Notes: generated from the letters alone by a model not told the origin. A stretch of DNA of 41,147 nucleotides from Desulfurobacterium atlanticum (GCF_900188395.1 NZ_FZOB01000015.1:1-41147), one strand, 5' to 3'. Numbered from the stretch's first letter, positions 24,627 to 32,485 are shown. Numbers and translations are program-made.

Positions 24627-24802
24627 TTATTTCCTTGAAAATAAGTATTTTTGCCTTTCTCTTCATAGGAACATAAAGGATTTTTGCACACGATTTTAAA
24701 TCCGCTTAAAGTTATCCTTGCTTCAAGAGAAGAACCGCATTTTGGACACCTACCATCAGTGGGTATTTTAAAAAGACCGTCAAAAAGAAACTTTTTAATC
24801 AT
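24611..24802 (-). CDS. Small zinc-ribbon protein, unknown
   Basis: A 63-aa protein with two Cys pairs, CPKC (about residue 19) and CKNPLC (about 39-44), a classic four-Cys zinc ribbon, and a lysine-rich tail. No specific family was recognised. It overlaps the stop of the winged-helix gene by eight bases (ATGATTAA), so the pair is co-translated. Part of its 3' end forms the terminator shared with the cytochrome gene. Confidence 0.6.
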   Translation of the reverse strand: MIKKFLFDGLFKIPTDGRCPKCGSSLEARITLSGFKIVCKNPLCSYEEKGKNTYFQGNKKNKG

Positions 24803-25241
24803 CCTTTTCCTCCTTTAGAATATCTGCAAAAAGTTCTTCTATTGTAAGGCTGAAAAAAGGTGGTTCAAATTGTCTGTCGGGTGTAAAGAAAAATTTTATT
24901 TCAATGGTTGAAACTAACGGATAGATAAGAATTTTTCGTTCTTTTTTCTCAAGTTTTATAAAACCAAAACTTTCAAGGATTTTAACGTCGTTATAAACAT
25001 TTTTGTAGTTTCTGTTTAATCCTTTTGCAAGCTCGGATATGCTAATGCCTTCTTTATATCTCAAAAAGTAAAGTATATCTATTCTTTCTGGCGAAAACAC
25101 CCTATAAAATTCACGGTAATCGTTAAATACTAAAAAGTGACTCTCCTTTGAAGAAACACTTTTCTTCCATCTTTTTTTTAGCAGTTCTGCCCTTCTCAAT
25201 GTTGAAAAAAAGAAAAACTTAAAATGTTTTAACTTTCTCAA
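24795..25241 (-). CDS. Winged-helix transcriptional regulator
   Basis: A 148-aa basic protein. The segment RIDILYFLRYKEGISISELAKGLNRNYKNVYNDVKILESFGFI (residues ~54-96) is a winged helix-turn-helix with a recognition helix around NYKNVYNDVKIL, followed by a wing with LEKKERKILIYPL. It resembles small MarR/ArsR-type regulators. It starts at TTG with AGGAG eight bases upstream. Repeated AACCAT/ATGGTT half-sites lie 66-104 bases before the start codon and are possible autoregulatory operators. It is divergent from the cassette at 25.8 kb, the usual arrangement for a local regulator. Confidence 0.65.
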   Translation of the reverse strand: MRKLKHFKFFFFSTLRRAELLKKRWKKSVSSKESHFLVFNDYREFYRVFSPERIDILYFLRYKEGISISELAKGLNRNYKNVYNDVKILESFGFIKLEKKERKILIYPLVSTIEIKFFFTPDRQFEPPFFSLTIEELFADILKEEKDD

Positions 25242-25836
25242 CTTATGAACTCCTGAAACATTTTATTGTTTCTACATTAATTTTATACGGATAAATTGTA
25301 TTGTTCAATGGTTTTGCAACCATAATAGAGTTATTTAATGGTTTTAAATTTCAAACAATCATCTGAAAAATTAAAGGAGATATTCATTGCTCTACAACTT
25401 TTCTAGGGGTAGTGCATTTTTTAAATTTTTCAAATGAAGTTTTATGAAATCATGAAGTTATTTTTACAAAAAATCCGATTTTAGTTACAGCCTTAAGTTT
25501 AACTGCATGTAGCTTAAAGAGTTTCAATGTTTGATTTCCATTTTAAAACCATAACAAAACATTATGGTTTCAAAGCTATACCAGCATCTGCTTTATTACT
25601 GGATATACAAGGCACTAATTGATATTTGGCTGCTAAAAAACCGATAAAATGAAGGTTAGTCCATAAATAGAAATAAGAATCCTATATATTATAGGGGTAG
25701 GATGCTTCAAGCACCGTGTAATCAATCTCTATCCTGCATCAGACTTTATAGTGGCTGAATTTTCCGAAAAAGAGTGAAATTTTTGCTTGTTAAAATCTCT
25801 ACAGACTCTAAAAAAAACTGTCTAAAGGAGGTAACC
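25242..25836. promoter_or_regulatory. 595-base intergenic region with AACCAT/ATGGTT half-sites
   Basis: No coding frame is convincing here. It holds CAATGGTTTT at 25306-25315 and AATGGTTTT again at 25337-25345, exactly 30 bp apart. Between them is AACCATAA (25318-25325), which makes ATGGTT-TTGC-AACCAT (25308-25323) an inverted repeat. A second perfect inverted repeat, AAACCATAA (25546-25554) and TTATGGTTT (25562-25570) with a 7-base spacer, lies further right. The same half-site recurs in the dif-like palindromes at 29.8-31.4 kb with different spacing. They are probably operators, and the region presumably carries the divergent promoters. I could not place those promoters firmly. Confidence 0.45.
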
Positions 25837-26394
25837 ATGGTGGACAAAGTTGAGGAAAAGAAAAACTGTGAAATGGTAGAAGATGTAACTGTCCTAAAAG
25901 TTCCAAAAGATGAAATACCGGAGCTGATTCTCAGTAGTATGGAAGAACGGGTAAAAGTTATTGAAAAACTAATAGAGGAAAGTGAAGAAGGGGAAAAGGA
26001 AAAATTGGTGGAGAAAATTAAGACGGCAAGCTATTCAATTGATACTCTTGCTCAAATTTTTCAAAACACAAGACTTCTTATAGGGGATTTAAAAGAGCTG
26101 GTTCAGATTACCGGAGAACATGAACTTAAAAAACTTCAGATTGAAGGAGAAATGGAAAAGATTATAAAAGACACCGAATTCCGAATCACCCATGTGAAAG
26201 AAATTACAGAAACTGTGAGAATTCAGGTATCGGTTCTCAAGGAAATAGCCTTAAAGCTTATTGACTGGGCTATGAATTACAGCTTTTCAGAAAACGAGCA
26301 GGAAAATTTCTCAAGGAAAATGGAGATAGTTGATAGAGCCAACACCATAATTGATAGATCAACTTCAATAATAGAGAAGCTAATTACATCTTGA
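25837..26394 (+). CDS. Unassigned cassette gene 1: helical, coiled-coil protein
   Basis: A 185-aa acidic, almost wholly helical protein. Stretches such as ILSSMEERVKVIEKLIEESEEG, TLAQIFQNTRLLIGDLKELVQ and EIVDRANTIIDRSTSIIEKL have heptad-like spacing. There is no signal peptide, transmembrane helix or recognisable catalytic motif. The start at 25837 follows AAAGGAGGTAACC, an excellent ribosome-binding site; the longer frame from 25774 has none. It is the first of four closely packed genes (7-13 base gaps from here to 28323). I do not recognise the family. Its lack of enzymatic motifs suggests a structural or regulatory subunit. Confidence 0.6.
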   Translation: MVDKVEEKKNCEMVEDVTVLKVPKDEIPELILSSMEERVKVIEKLIEESEEGEKEKLVEKIKTASYSIDTLAQIFQNTRLLIGDLKELVQITGEHELKKLQIEGEMEKIIKDTEFRITHVKEITETVRIQVSVLKEIALKLIDWAMNYSFSENEQENFSRKMEIVDRANTIIDRSTSIIEKLITS

Positions 26395-26404
26395 TGGGGT
26401 AGTG

Positions 26405-27256
26405 ATGATGACAAAGACGGAAAATGTAAACATCCGTGAAAAGATGGAGGAACTTGACTTTCTACTCCAGGAGATAGAAGAGAAGCTTGAAGTTTACTCG
26501 TCTGTCTATTTTACTCTATTTGACCGGTTTAAATCTGTTGTTTTTACGACTCAGAAGCTTCAGGAGAAGGTAAATAAACTGATAGAGATGGGACTTGACT
26601 TTACAGTTACGAAAGAGGCGTTTAAATCCTCTAAAAAAGAGGGTTTTTTTACAGCTATTATCAACAATGTTCTTCCTTTGGGATTTGCATTTTACTACAG
26701 TTATAAAGCACAAAAAGAGCAAGAAGATTGGGAAAAATACCTGAATGAGAAGCTTTCCACAATAAAACAGTGTCGTGAGCAGCTTATGAACCTAAAAGAT
26801 GAGCAGATAACTTTTGCCAGAAATTATGCTGATGAAATGATGAAAAAACTTACCGATAGTTATCCCTATTTCTATCAGTATGAGATAACTGCGGAAAATT
26901 TCTACTTTTTTGAGGAAAGGGTAAAACCTTTCCTTATGAAATCAACAGGAACTTACTATAAGCTTTTAAGATTGAGAGCTTTAACATCCTACGTAAAGGT
27001 GCTTGTGGAGAATGTAAGGAACGGTGAATTTCTGGACAGGAAAACAGCTTCTGAAAGGTTTATTGCAGAGATTGCTGAATTCCCTTATAAGATGTTTGAA
27101 CTGTCAGGTGGTGAAGAACCGATTAAAAGGAAGATTTTAAATTCCGGACTTCTGTTCTTTTCATTAAACGAAGATTTTTCTGCCTCTTTTGATCCCTGGA
27201 GAAATTACAGAAAAAAGATAGTTAAACTTGCCAGGAAAAGAGGTATAAAGATTTGA
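26405..27256 (+). CDS. Unassigned cassette gene 2: helical protein with one hydrophobic segment
   Basis: A 283-aa protein. The N-terminal ~75 residues are helical and charged (MEELDFLLQEIEEKLEVY, TQKLQEKVNKLIEMG). A glycine-proline-containing hydrophobic stretch follows (FTAIINNVLPLGFAFYYSY, residues ~79-97), perhaps a membrane-associated hairpin. The remainder is helical and rich in Tyr, Phe and Lys. No family or catalytic motif was recognised. GGGGT precedes the adjacent ATGs at 26405 and 26408, so the exact start is uncertain by one codon. It begins 10 bases after gene 1 and ends 13 bases before gene 3. Confidence 0.6.
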   Translation: MMTKTENVNIREKMEELDFLLQEIEEKLEVYSSVYFTLFDRFKSVVFTTQKLQEKVNKLIEMGLDFTVTKEAFKSSKKEGFFTAIINNVLPLGFAFYYSYKAQKEQEDWEKYLNEKLSTIKQCREQLMNLKDEQITFARNYADEMMKKLTDSYPYFYQYEITAENFYFFEERVKPFLMKSTGTYYKLLRLRALTSYVKVLVENVRNGEFLDRKTASERFIAEIAEFPYKMFELSGGEEPIKRKILNSGLLFFSLNEDFSASFDPWRNYRKKIVKLARKRGIKI

Positions 27257-27269
27257 ATTGGGAGAAGAA

Positions 27270-28064
27270 ATGGAAGCTTTAAAAGAGTTTTTTAACGATG
27301 TGGAAGTTGCTTTTAAAGAAACATCTAAGGATATAGGGAATAAAGAGCATTTTGAATATGTTTATAATCACATTAAATCTCTTATAAGGTATCCTGTTGA
27401 TCCGGAAACGAAAAAGAAGATAACAAAAATTCATTCCCTTTTTAAAACCGTTGTGGATAACTTTCCGCGGATATCTGATAAAAATTTTATAATGGCACTT
27501 TTGATAACAAAGTTTTTTGTTGAACAATATAAAAAAGAGAAAAAAGAGATTATCTCGCAGGCGTTTGGACAGTTTCTTCTTCTTACAGTTCCGTCAATAC
27601 TTCTGGCTCACATTGTTCTTTTTATACCGACTGATTTCAAATTAAAGATTCAGGATGTAGTGTTTACCCAGATTCCATCGCTGTTATGGACAAAATTTAT
27701 AGAATTTAAAAATCTAATTTTCCAGAAGTTTTATTTCCTTTACAGTAATCTTCTTGCTCATCAAATAGATAAACAGTTTTTTATAGAACTTGGAATACTG
27801 TTGATAATTTTAGCAGTTGTTTATTTTTTAATTTCTCTGCTGTTAGGATTTCTGCTCCGGGATTTTTATATAAAACTTCTTTTCTTTGGTTACATTTTTT
27901 TGATTTTAAAATTTATGGCTTCAAGAAACTTCTCTTTTATAATAATCTCTTACTGTGTTATCGTTTTTGGAATATTGATAGGTTTTGATGTGGTAAATGC
28001 TTTAAGGAATGAGAAGATAAAGATACTCGTTGTGGTTTACGAATACATCAAATCTTTTCTGTAA
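27270..28064 (+). CDS. Unassigned cassette gene 3: multi-span membrane protein
   Basis: A 264-aa protein. About 85 hydrophilic residues come first (MEALKEFFNDVEVAFKETSK...). Four likely membrane helices follow: FLLLTVPSILLAHIVLFI, ELGILLIILAVVYFLISLLL, YIKLLFFGYIFLILKFM and FIIISYCVIVFGILIGF. A short lysine-containing C-terminus faces the cytoplasm if the first segment is inside. No transporter signature is visible. The start at 27270 has GGGAG five bases upstream; the TTG at 27258 is less likely. It would anchor the cassette's products at the membrane, by inference from position only. Confidence 0.6.
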   Translation: MEALKEFFNDVEVAFKETSKDIGNKEHFEYVYNHIKSLIRYPVDPETKKKITKIHSLFKTVVDNFPRISDKNFIMALLITKFFVEQYKKEKKEIISQAFGQFLLLTVPSILLAHIVLFIPTDFKLKIQDVVFTQIPSLLWTKFIEFKNLIFQKFYFLYSNLLAHQIDKQFFIELGILLIILAVVYFLISLLLGFLLRDFYIKLLFFGYIFLILKFMASRNFSFIIISYCVIVFGILIGFDVVNALRNEKIKILVVVYEYIKSFL

Positions 28065-28077
28065 AAAGGGGGAGAAG

Positions 28078-28323
28078 ATGAAGCTTTACATGTGCAGAAA
28101 ATGTGGAACAGTAATTGAAACAGCTTCCGGACCGTCAGGAAGTTCGTGTCCGCAGGGAGGTAACCATATCTGGAATCTTTTAACGAACGACGGAAGTACC
28201 GTTGCAAAGCCTGGATTGATTCCTTTTATGTGTAAAAAGTGTGGAACTCTTGTTTATGCAAAGCAAAGGCCCAATGCAACCCAGTGCCCTTCAGGTGGAG
28301 GACATGTATGGAACAGGGTGTAG
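28078..28323 (+). CDS. Unassigned cassette gene 4: tandem zinc-ribbon protein
   Basis: An 81-aa protein built of two copies of one ~29-residue module. Each copy reads M-C-x2-CG-T-...-C-P-x-GG-x-H-x-WN: first MCRKCGTVIE...CPQGGNHIWN, then MCKKCGTLVY...CPSGGGHVWN. The Cys2/Cys-His pattern suggests one zinc per module. The ribosome-binding site GGGGGAGAAG precedes ATG. Module function is unknown to me; tandem ribbons often bind proteins or nucleic acid. The reading frame continues in phase, past the stop, into the decayed beta-propeller-like sequence downstream, so this may be the surviving N-terminal part of a once longer protein. Confidence 0.65.
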   Translation: MKLYMCRKCGTVIETASGPSGSSCPQGGNHIWNLLTNDGSTVAKPGLIPFMCKKCGTLVYAKQRPNATQCPSGGGHVWNRV

Positions 28324-28347
28324 AAAGGTAATAGAAAAGCTTGCTGA

Positions 28348-28713
28348 TTCAAAAAACAGGGAGGGGGAAATCATTTTTTTCCGGATAAGGGATTTGAAAT
28401 AAAACTCTTGCTTTACAGTAAAGAACATGATTTACTGCTCGTAAGTGGTGGTAAAGAATTGAAAACTTTTGACAAAAATGGAAATTTAAAGTGGGAGTTT
28501 CAATAGTATATAGAATGTTAAATAATTGATGATATTGTTCATTTGCGAAATAGGTATTACATTTATATACTTGACAAAGACGGAAATCTAAAGTGGGAGT
28601 TGGAAGTAGAAAATGAAATAAAAGGTTTAATATTTATAGGTATCAATACTGTTTATCTCATTGCCGGTTAAAATATAGTGACTGTATATACCGATACTTT
28701 CTTGGAAGAATAA
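28348..28713 (+). pseudogene. Decayed beta-propeller-like repeat gene
   Basis: One reading frame across this interval keeps protein-like sequence despite in-frame stops at 28504 (TAG), 28519 (TAA) and 28669 (TAA). It contains two blade-like repeats 34 codons apart, TFDKNGNLKWEFQ and ILDKDGNLKWELEVE, the DxxGNLxWxx signature common in PQQ/WD-type propellers. IKGLIFIGINTVYLIAG lies between stops. The frame is in phase with the tandem zinc-ribbon gene just upstream, and its first residues (GGGNHFF) resemble the GG-N-H part of that module. It is a broken gene or a broken 3' half of one. Confidence 0.6.
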
Positions 28714-28732
28714 GAATAGGAGGACTTTTAGA

Positions 28733-29782
28733 ATGGAGCTTGTTGATTATCTCAAAAAACTTTCTCTTTTAACTGGAATTTCAGGAAGAGAGAATTCTGT
28801 CAGAGAATATATGAAAAAGGAGTTTGAGAAATATTGTGAGTCTGTTGAGATTGATAGGTTTGGAAATCTCATAGGAAGAATCGGAAGTGGAAATAAGAAG
28901 CTTATGATAGCGGCTCATATGGATGAGATAGGTTTAATGGTCAAGTATATTGATGATAAGGGATTTTTAAAGTTCGTGAAGATAGGGGGGATAAACGACC
29001 AGATGCTTTTAAATCAAAAGGTTATAGTTCATACGGAGAAAGGAGATTACATAGGAGTTCTTGGTTCTAAACCGCCTCATAAGATGAAAGGAGAAGAGAA
29101 GAATAAACTGATAAAAGCGGAAAATATGTTCATAGATGTTGGAGCAAAAAGCAGAGAAGACGCAGAAAAAATGGGAATTGAGATAGGTTCGTGGATAACT
29201 TTTAAAACAGACTTTGACGTTCTGGCAAATAACAGAATAACATGCAAAGCTTTTGACGATAGGGTGGGATGTGCTATTTTACTTTACCTTGCGAAAGAGC
29301 TTTCGGAGAGAAAGCCTGATTGTGAAGTTTATCTTGTTGGGACTGTTCAGGAAGAGGTTGGATTAAAAGGAGCGAGGACTTCCGCTTTTGGAATATATCC
29401 GGATATGGCATTTGCTGTTGATGTAACTATCTGCGGCGATCATCCCGGAATTTCAATGGAAGATGCTCCTGTTGAAATGGGAAAAGGACCTGTTTTTGGC
29501 ATTGTTGATGCTGCAGGAAGAGGATTAATCTCCCATCCTGATGTTGTAAAACTTGTTAAAAAAGCTGCTGAAGAAAGCGGTATCTCTGTTCAGTATGAAG
29601 TAGGAGACGGCGGAACAACAGATGCAACAGCTATTCAGCTTACAAAAGAAGGTATTCCAACAGGTGTTATTTCTGTTCCTGCAAGATATATTCATACTCC
29701 TGTGGAAGTGATAGAGATATCCGACCTTGAAAATACCGCAAAGCTGTTTTTAAAAGTAATAGAGAAGTTCACTAAAAATTAA
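28733..29782 (+). CDS. M42-family metallo-aminopeptidase (FrvX/PepA-like)
   Basis: A 349-aa M42 peptidase. The di-metal ligands appear in order: [11 protein letters not shown] (His, Asp), CKAFDDRVG (bridging Asp), [11 protein letters not shown] (catalytic Glu and metal Glu), [14 protein letters not shown] (Asp) and RYIHTPVEV (His). M42 enzymes form large tetrahedral particles that trim peptides in the cytoplasm of thermophiles. The length is standard. AGGAGG precedes the ATG at 28733. A dif-like palindrome overlaps its stop codon, and a strong terminator follows. Confidence 0.85.
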   Translation: MELVDYLKKLSLLTGISGRENSVREYMKKEFEKYCESVEIDRFGNLIGRIGSGNKKLMIAAHMDEIGLMVKYIDDKGFLKFVKIGGINDQMLLNQKVIVHTEKGDYIGVLGSKPPHKMKGEEKNKLIKAENMFIDVGAKSREDAEKMGIEIGSWITFKTDFDVLANNRITCKAFDDRVGCAILLYLAKELSERKPDCEVYLVGTVQEEVGLKGARTSAFGIYPDMAFAVDVTICGDHPGISMEDAPVEMGKGPVFGIVDAAGRGLISHPDVVKLVKKAAEESGISVQYEVGDGGTTDATAIQLTKEGIPTGVISVPARYIHTPVEVIEISDLENTAKLFLKVIEKFTKN

Positions 29783-29802
29783 CCATAAAAACAAATGGTT
29801 AA
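29779..29802. repeat. dif-like palindrome 1
   Basis: TTAACCAT, eight bases, then ATGGTTAA: perfect 8-bp arms. The left arm overlaps the stop codon of the M42 gene. Extended two bases each side it gives the 11-6-11 geometry of Xer sites. It is the best copy of five. Confidence 0.6.
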
Positions 29803-29829
29803 CAGGAGAGGGCTTCTCTCCTGCTTTTT
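29803..29829 (+). terminator. Intrinsic terminator after the M42 gene
   Basis: CAGGAGAG (29803-29810) pairs perfectly with CTCTCCTG (29816-29823) across a 5-base loop, followed by CTTTTT. It directly abuts dif-like palindrome 1. Confidence 0.8.
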
Positions 29830-29887
29830 GGATTTTTACTTTAGGAAGTCGTTATTTAGGAAAGTTGTTTTAAGTTTCCAATAGTTG

Positions 29888-29911
29888 TTAACTATAGATT
29901 TTAATGATTAA
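29888..29911. repeat. dif-like palindrome 2
   Basis: TTAACTAT, eight bases, then ATGATTAA. It shares the 8-8-8 layout of copy 1 with one change in each arm. The stretch from here to copy 3 holds no gene. Confidence 0.5.
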
Positions 29912-30068
29912 TAGCAAAGGAGAAGCAACTTTCCCTTTCAATGTTGAAAAAAAAGCATCTTGGGATCACCTGACTTGTTTATTTGAAAGGAATGATATTG
30001 CTAATATTCTGCAAGTCTTATAGATAGGATTATAGCTCTAATAGAGTTTCTTCTATCTCCTAAAATAG

Positions 30069-30092
30069 TTAACTATAAAATTAAATGGTAAA
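30069..30092. repeat. dif-like palindrome 3
   Basis: TTAACTAT, AAAATTAA, then ATGGTAAA. The left arm equals that of copy 2 and the right arm differs from copy 1 at one base. Confidence 0.5.
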
Positions 30093-30212
30093 CAATTATT
30101 GACTAAAATACTAAAACAGCTTTTTATTTGCCCTTTATTTAAAATTTAACTTTTCATAGTATATTTGTATTCCTGGAATAGAAATAGAGGAAATATATTG
30201 TTATCGCAACAG

Positions 30213-30236
30213 TTAACCATAAAATATTGCGGTTAA
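30213..30236. repeat. dif-like palindrome 4
   Basis: TTAACCAT, AAAATATT, then GCGGTTAA. The left arm is identical to copy 1 and the right arm is changed at its first two bases. It is the last copy before the MITE-like element and the recombinase gene. Confidence 0.5.
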
Positions 30237-30365
30237 TTATACTAAAATTATCAGTTTAACTTTCAGGTTATACTAAATTTCAAGATAGGGTGTTCGGTTT
30301 GTTCCTTTATAAATGATTGATTTTTTTCTGATCAAAAAAGTGAGATTTAGCCGACTATAGAAAAT

Positions 30366-30510
30366 GAGGCTGTTTGAAAAATGGCTATGAACTTTAAGAG
30401 ATCCTTCGGGCTTTGCCCTCAGGATGACTTTCTTCGTCATTCTGAGGCTGCTTTGCAGCCGAAGAATCTCAATACCTTTTAGAAACAAATGAGAATTTTC
30501 AAACACTCTC
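30366..30510. mobile_element. 145-bp MITE-like element with 12-bp direct repeats
   Basis: Perfect 12-bp direct repeats ACTATAGAAAAT flank it (30354-30365 and 30511-30522), like a target duplication. Its ends are inverted repeats of about 15 bp, GAGGCTGTTTGAAAA on the left and TTTTCAAACACTCTC on the right (13 of 15 match). Inside, 30398-30470 is a long palindrome from GAGATCCTTCGG to CCGAAGAATCTC, with ATGAC/GTCAT near the centre and smaller hairpins (GGGCTTTGCCC, GGCTGCTTTGCAGCC). No gene is encoded. It resembles dispersed palindromic repeats that spread non-autonomously. Confidence 0.65.
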
Positions 30511-30521
30511 ACTATAGAAAA

Positions 30522-30550
30522 TTGACATTTGTTATAGTGAGTGGTAAAAT
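30522..30550 (+). promoter_or_regulatory. Strong sigma-70-type promoter of the recombinase gene
   Basis: TTGACA (30522-30527) and TAAAAT (30545-30550) are separated by exactly 17 bp. The -35 shares its first base with the right-hand direct repeat of the MITE-like element, so the element's boundary touches this promoter. The position rules out the longer coding frame that starts at 30489. Confidence 0.7.
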
Positions 30551-30596
30551 CCTGTTAAAGGGAGTAGCCATTGATACACAATACTCTGGAGGGTTG

Positions 30597-31415
30597 ATGC
30601 TTCTTTCAAAGGCTGTGGAGCTATTTTTAAACTTTAAATCAAAAGAGCTGTCTGAAAGAACCATTAAGGAGTATAAAAAAGACCTTGCCCTTTTCATAAA
30701 TCTTATAGGAGATAAAGATGTAGAATTTGTCAAAACTGCTGACATTATGATTTTCAGAAGTAATATGGACTGCAGTCCATCCCTTATAAACAGGAGAATT
30801 TCTGCTTTAAACTCTTTTTTCAATTTCCTTGTTGATATGGAGATGATAAAGACAAATCCTGTAAAGAATTCTTTGAGAATAAAAAAGGTAAACCAAAAAG
30901 TTCCTGAAGCTCTTACTGATGAAGAAGTTGATAAAATCCTTTCTGCTGCCAGAGAAAGATGTTATAGAGACTATTTAATGGTGAAAACCATTCTCTACTG
31001 CGGTTTGAGGATTTCAGAACTTCTTTCTCTTAAAAGAAGCGATATTTTGAAAGTTAAAGGGTATAAAGTTTTAAGAGTGATTGGAAAAGGTGGAAAAGAG
31101 AGATTTATCCCTCTTCCGTCAAAGTTTGCAGAAGAGCTTGAAACTTACGCAAACTCTATAGAGAAAGAGATACTCTTTCCTTTAACCTATCAGGGAGCAA
31201 AGTATATTTTTAATAAAATCGCCGAAAAAACGGGAATTAAGCTTCATCCTCATAAATTAAGACACACTTTTGCCACTATTCTTGTTGATAAAGGAGTTGA
31301 TATAAGGGTGATTCAGGCTTTTCTCGGACACGCTTCACCAAATACAACTGCAAGATATGCTAAAGTTAGAGACGATGTTATGTTTAAAGTAGCAGAAACT
31401 GTATTTGGTGGTTAA
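30597..31415 (+). CDS. Xer-family tyrosine recombinase
   Basis: A 272-aa tyrosine recombinase. The N-terminal SAM-like core-binding domain covers about residues 1-90 (SERTIKEYKKDLALF, RRISALNSFFNFL). The catalytic domain has Arg in YCGLRISELLSLK, Lys in GKGGKERFIPL, H-x-x-R in HPHKLRHTFATIL, His in FLGHASPNTTARYAKV, and the nucleophilic Tyr in that last motif. It resembles XerC/XerD and single-protein XerA/XerH. The start at 30597 follows GGAGGG. Five dif-like palindromes flank it, one overlapping its stop. Whether it resolves chromosome dimers or moves local DNA cannot be told from the sequence. Confidence 0.82.
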   Translation: MLLSKAVELFLNFKSKELSERTIKEYKKDLALFINLIGDKDVEFVKTADIMIFRSNMDCSPSLINRRISALNSFFNFLVDMEMIKTNPVKNSLRIKKVNQKVPEALTDEEVDKILSAARERCYRDYLMVKTILYCGLRISELLSLKRSDILKVKGYKVLRVIGKGGKERFIPLPSKFAEELETYANSIEKEILFPLTYQGAKYIFNKIAEKTGIKLHPHKLRHTFATILVDKGVDIRVIQAFLGHASPNTTARYAKVRDDVMFKVAETVFGG

Positions 31416-31435
31416 CTGTATGTTTTTATGGTTAA
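31412..31435. repeat. dif-like palindrome 5
   Basis: TTAACTGT, ATGTTTTT, then ATGGTTAA. The right arm with its flank reads TTATGGTTAAT, close to the E. coli XerD arm TTATGTTAAAT. It overlaps the recombinase stop codon, as copy 1 overlaps the M42 stop codon. Confidence 0.55.
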
Positions 31436-31498
31436 TAATCGTAAATGTTGCGACACTGCTATTGTATTTTTTAAATTATAAAATTTTAGAGTTAACAA

Positions 31499-32485
31499 AT
31501 GGAAAGACTAAATAGAGAAATTCGCTACAACTATCTTTTTGATAGATGGACATTAATCTCTGCCGACAGAGGTAAAAGACCTACAGATTTTAAGAAACTT
31601 TACGCCGAAAAATCTTCGGAATCTTTTATCTGTCCTTTTGACGCTGGAAATGAACACCTTACGCCGAGAGAGAAACTGGTATTAAAGAAGGGAAACAGAT
31701 GGATTGTAAGAGTTGTTGAAAACAAGTTTCCTGCTGTTGAAAACGGTTTACTTTTGGATAATGGAAAGGGATTTTTCAAAAGATTACCTGCTTACGGATA
31801 TCATGAAGTTGTTATAGAAACTCCAGAACACAGTTTACAGCTACAGGATATGAGTGTTGAGAATATTTTTTACATTCTTAAAGCGTGGAAAAACAGGATA
31901 GTTTACATAAAAAAAGATAAAAAAATTAAACATGTCCAGATTTTCAAAAATTATAAAAAAGAAGCAGGTTGCAGTCTTTCCCATTCCCACTCTCAAATAG
32001 TTGCAACCTCTTTTATTCCTTCGGTTCAGAAAACGTTGTGTAAACAGTTTGAAAACTATAACGGTTGTTATCTGTGTGATGAGATAGAACAGGAAATTTC
32101 TGAAGAAGAGAGAATGTTTTTCAAAACTGAAAATGTTGTTGCTTATCTGTCGTTTGCACCTCAGTTTGAGGGAGAATTTATTGTTGCACCATTAAAGCAT
32201 ATACACTCATTTGAAGAGACTGAAGATACTTTTCTGGTAGAGGTTGCAAGAAGCGTAAAAATCGCTATCAGCGCTCTTGTATCGGTTTTTAACAACCCGC
32301 CTTACAACCTTGCTCTTTTTATTCCACCTTTTAACTATGATGGAATATTTCACTGGCACATAAGAGTTTTTCCAAGAATCTCCTTTCATGCAGGTTTTGA
32401 AATATCAACGGGCACACTGATCTCCTCCCGATATCCAGAAGAGATTGCTAAACTTTTTCGTTCTCATATTCAACAGCTGCTTTAA
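31499..32485 (+). CDS. galT: GalT-like nucleotidylyltransferase (HIT superfamily)
   Basis: A 328-aa protein of the galactose-1-phosphate uridylyltransferase family. The opening RYNYLFDRWTLISADRGKRP and CPFDAGNE (zinc Cys) are typical, and GCYLC near residue 187 offers further zinc ligands. The catalytic motif is SLSHSHSQI, where the nucleophilic His sits in H-S-H-S-Q (the usual HPH is HSH). The second half has FHWHIRVFPR. Members include GalT and ADP/UDP-sugar phosphorylases, so the true substrate may differ. No ribosome-binding site precedes the ATG. Its 3' end overlaps gpgS on the other strand by 38 bases. Confidence 0.75.
   Translation: MERLNREIRYNYLFDRWTLISADRGKRPTDFKKLYAEKSSESFICPFDAGNEHLTPREKLVLKKGNRWIVRVVENKFPAVENGLLLDNGKGFFKRLPAYGYHEVVIETPEHSLQLQDMSVENIFYILKAWKNRIVYIKKDKKIKHVQIFKNYKKEAGCSLSHSHSQIVATSFIPSVQKTLCKQFENYNGCYLCDEIEQEISEEERMFFKTENVVAYLSFAPQFEGEFIVAPLKHIHSFEETEDTFLVEVARSVKIAISALVSVFNNPPYNLALFIPPFNYDGIFHWHIRVFPRISFHAGFEISTGTLISSRYPEEIAKLFRSHIQQLL

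Noticed and set aside
25681-25760. Possible structured RNA or riboswitch (TAGGGGTAGGATGC ... ATCCTGCATC)
   Set aside because: Only short imperfect pairings; no known riboswitch core could be matched.
30273-30512. A 79-aa minus-strand frame upstream of the recombinase
   Set aside because: It runs through the MITE-like palindrome and its terminal repeats and has no coding character.
30489-30596. N-terminal extension of the recombinase from 30489
   Set aside because: The promoter (30522-30550) lies inside it, and GGAGGG marks the start at 30597.
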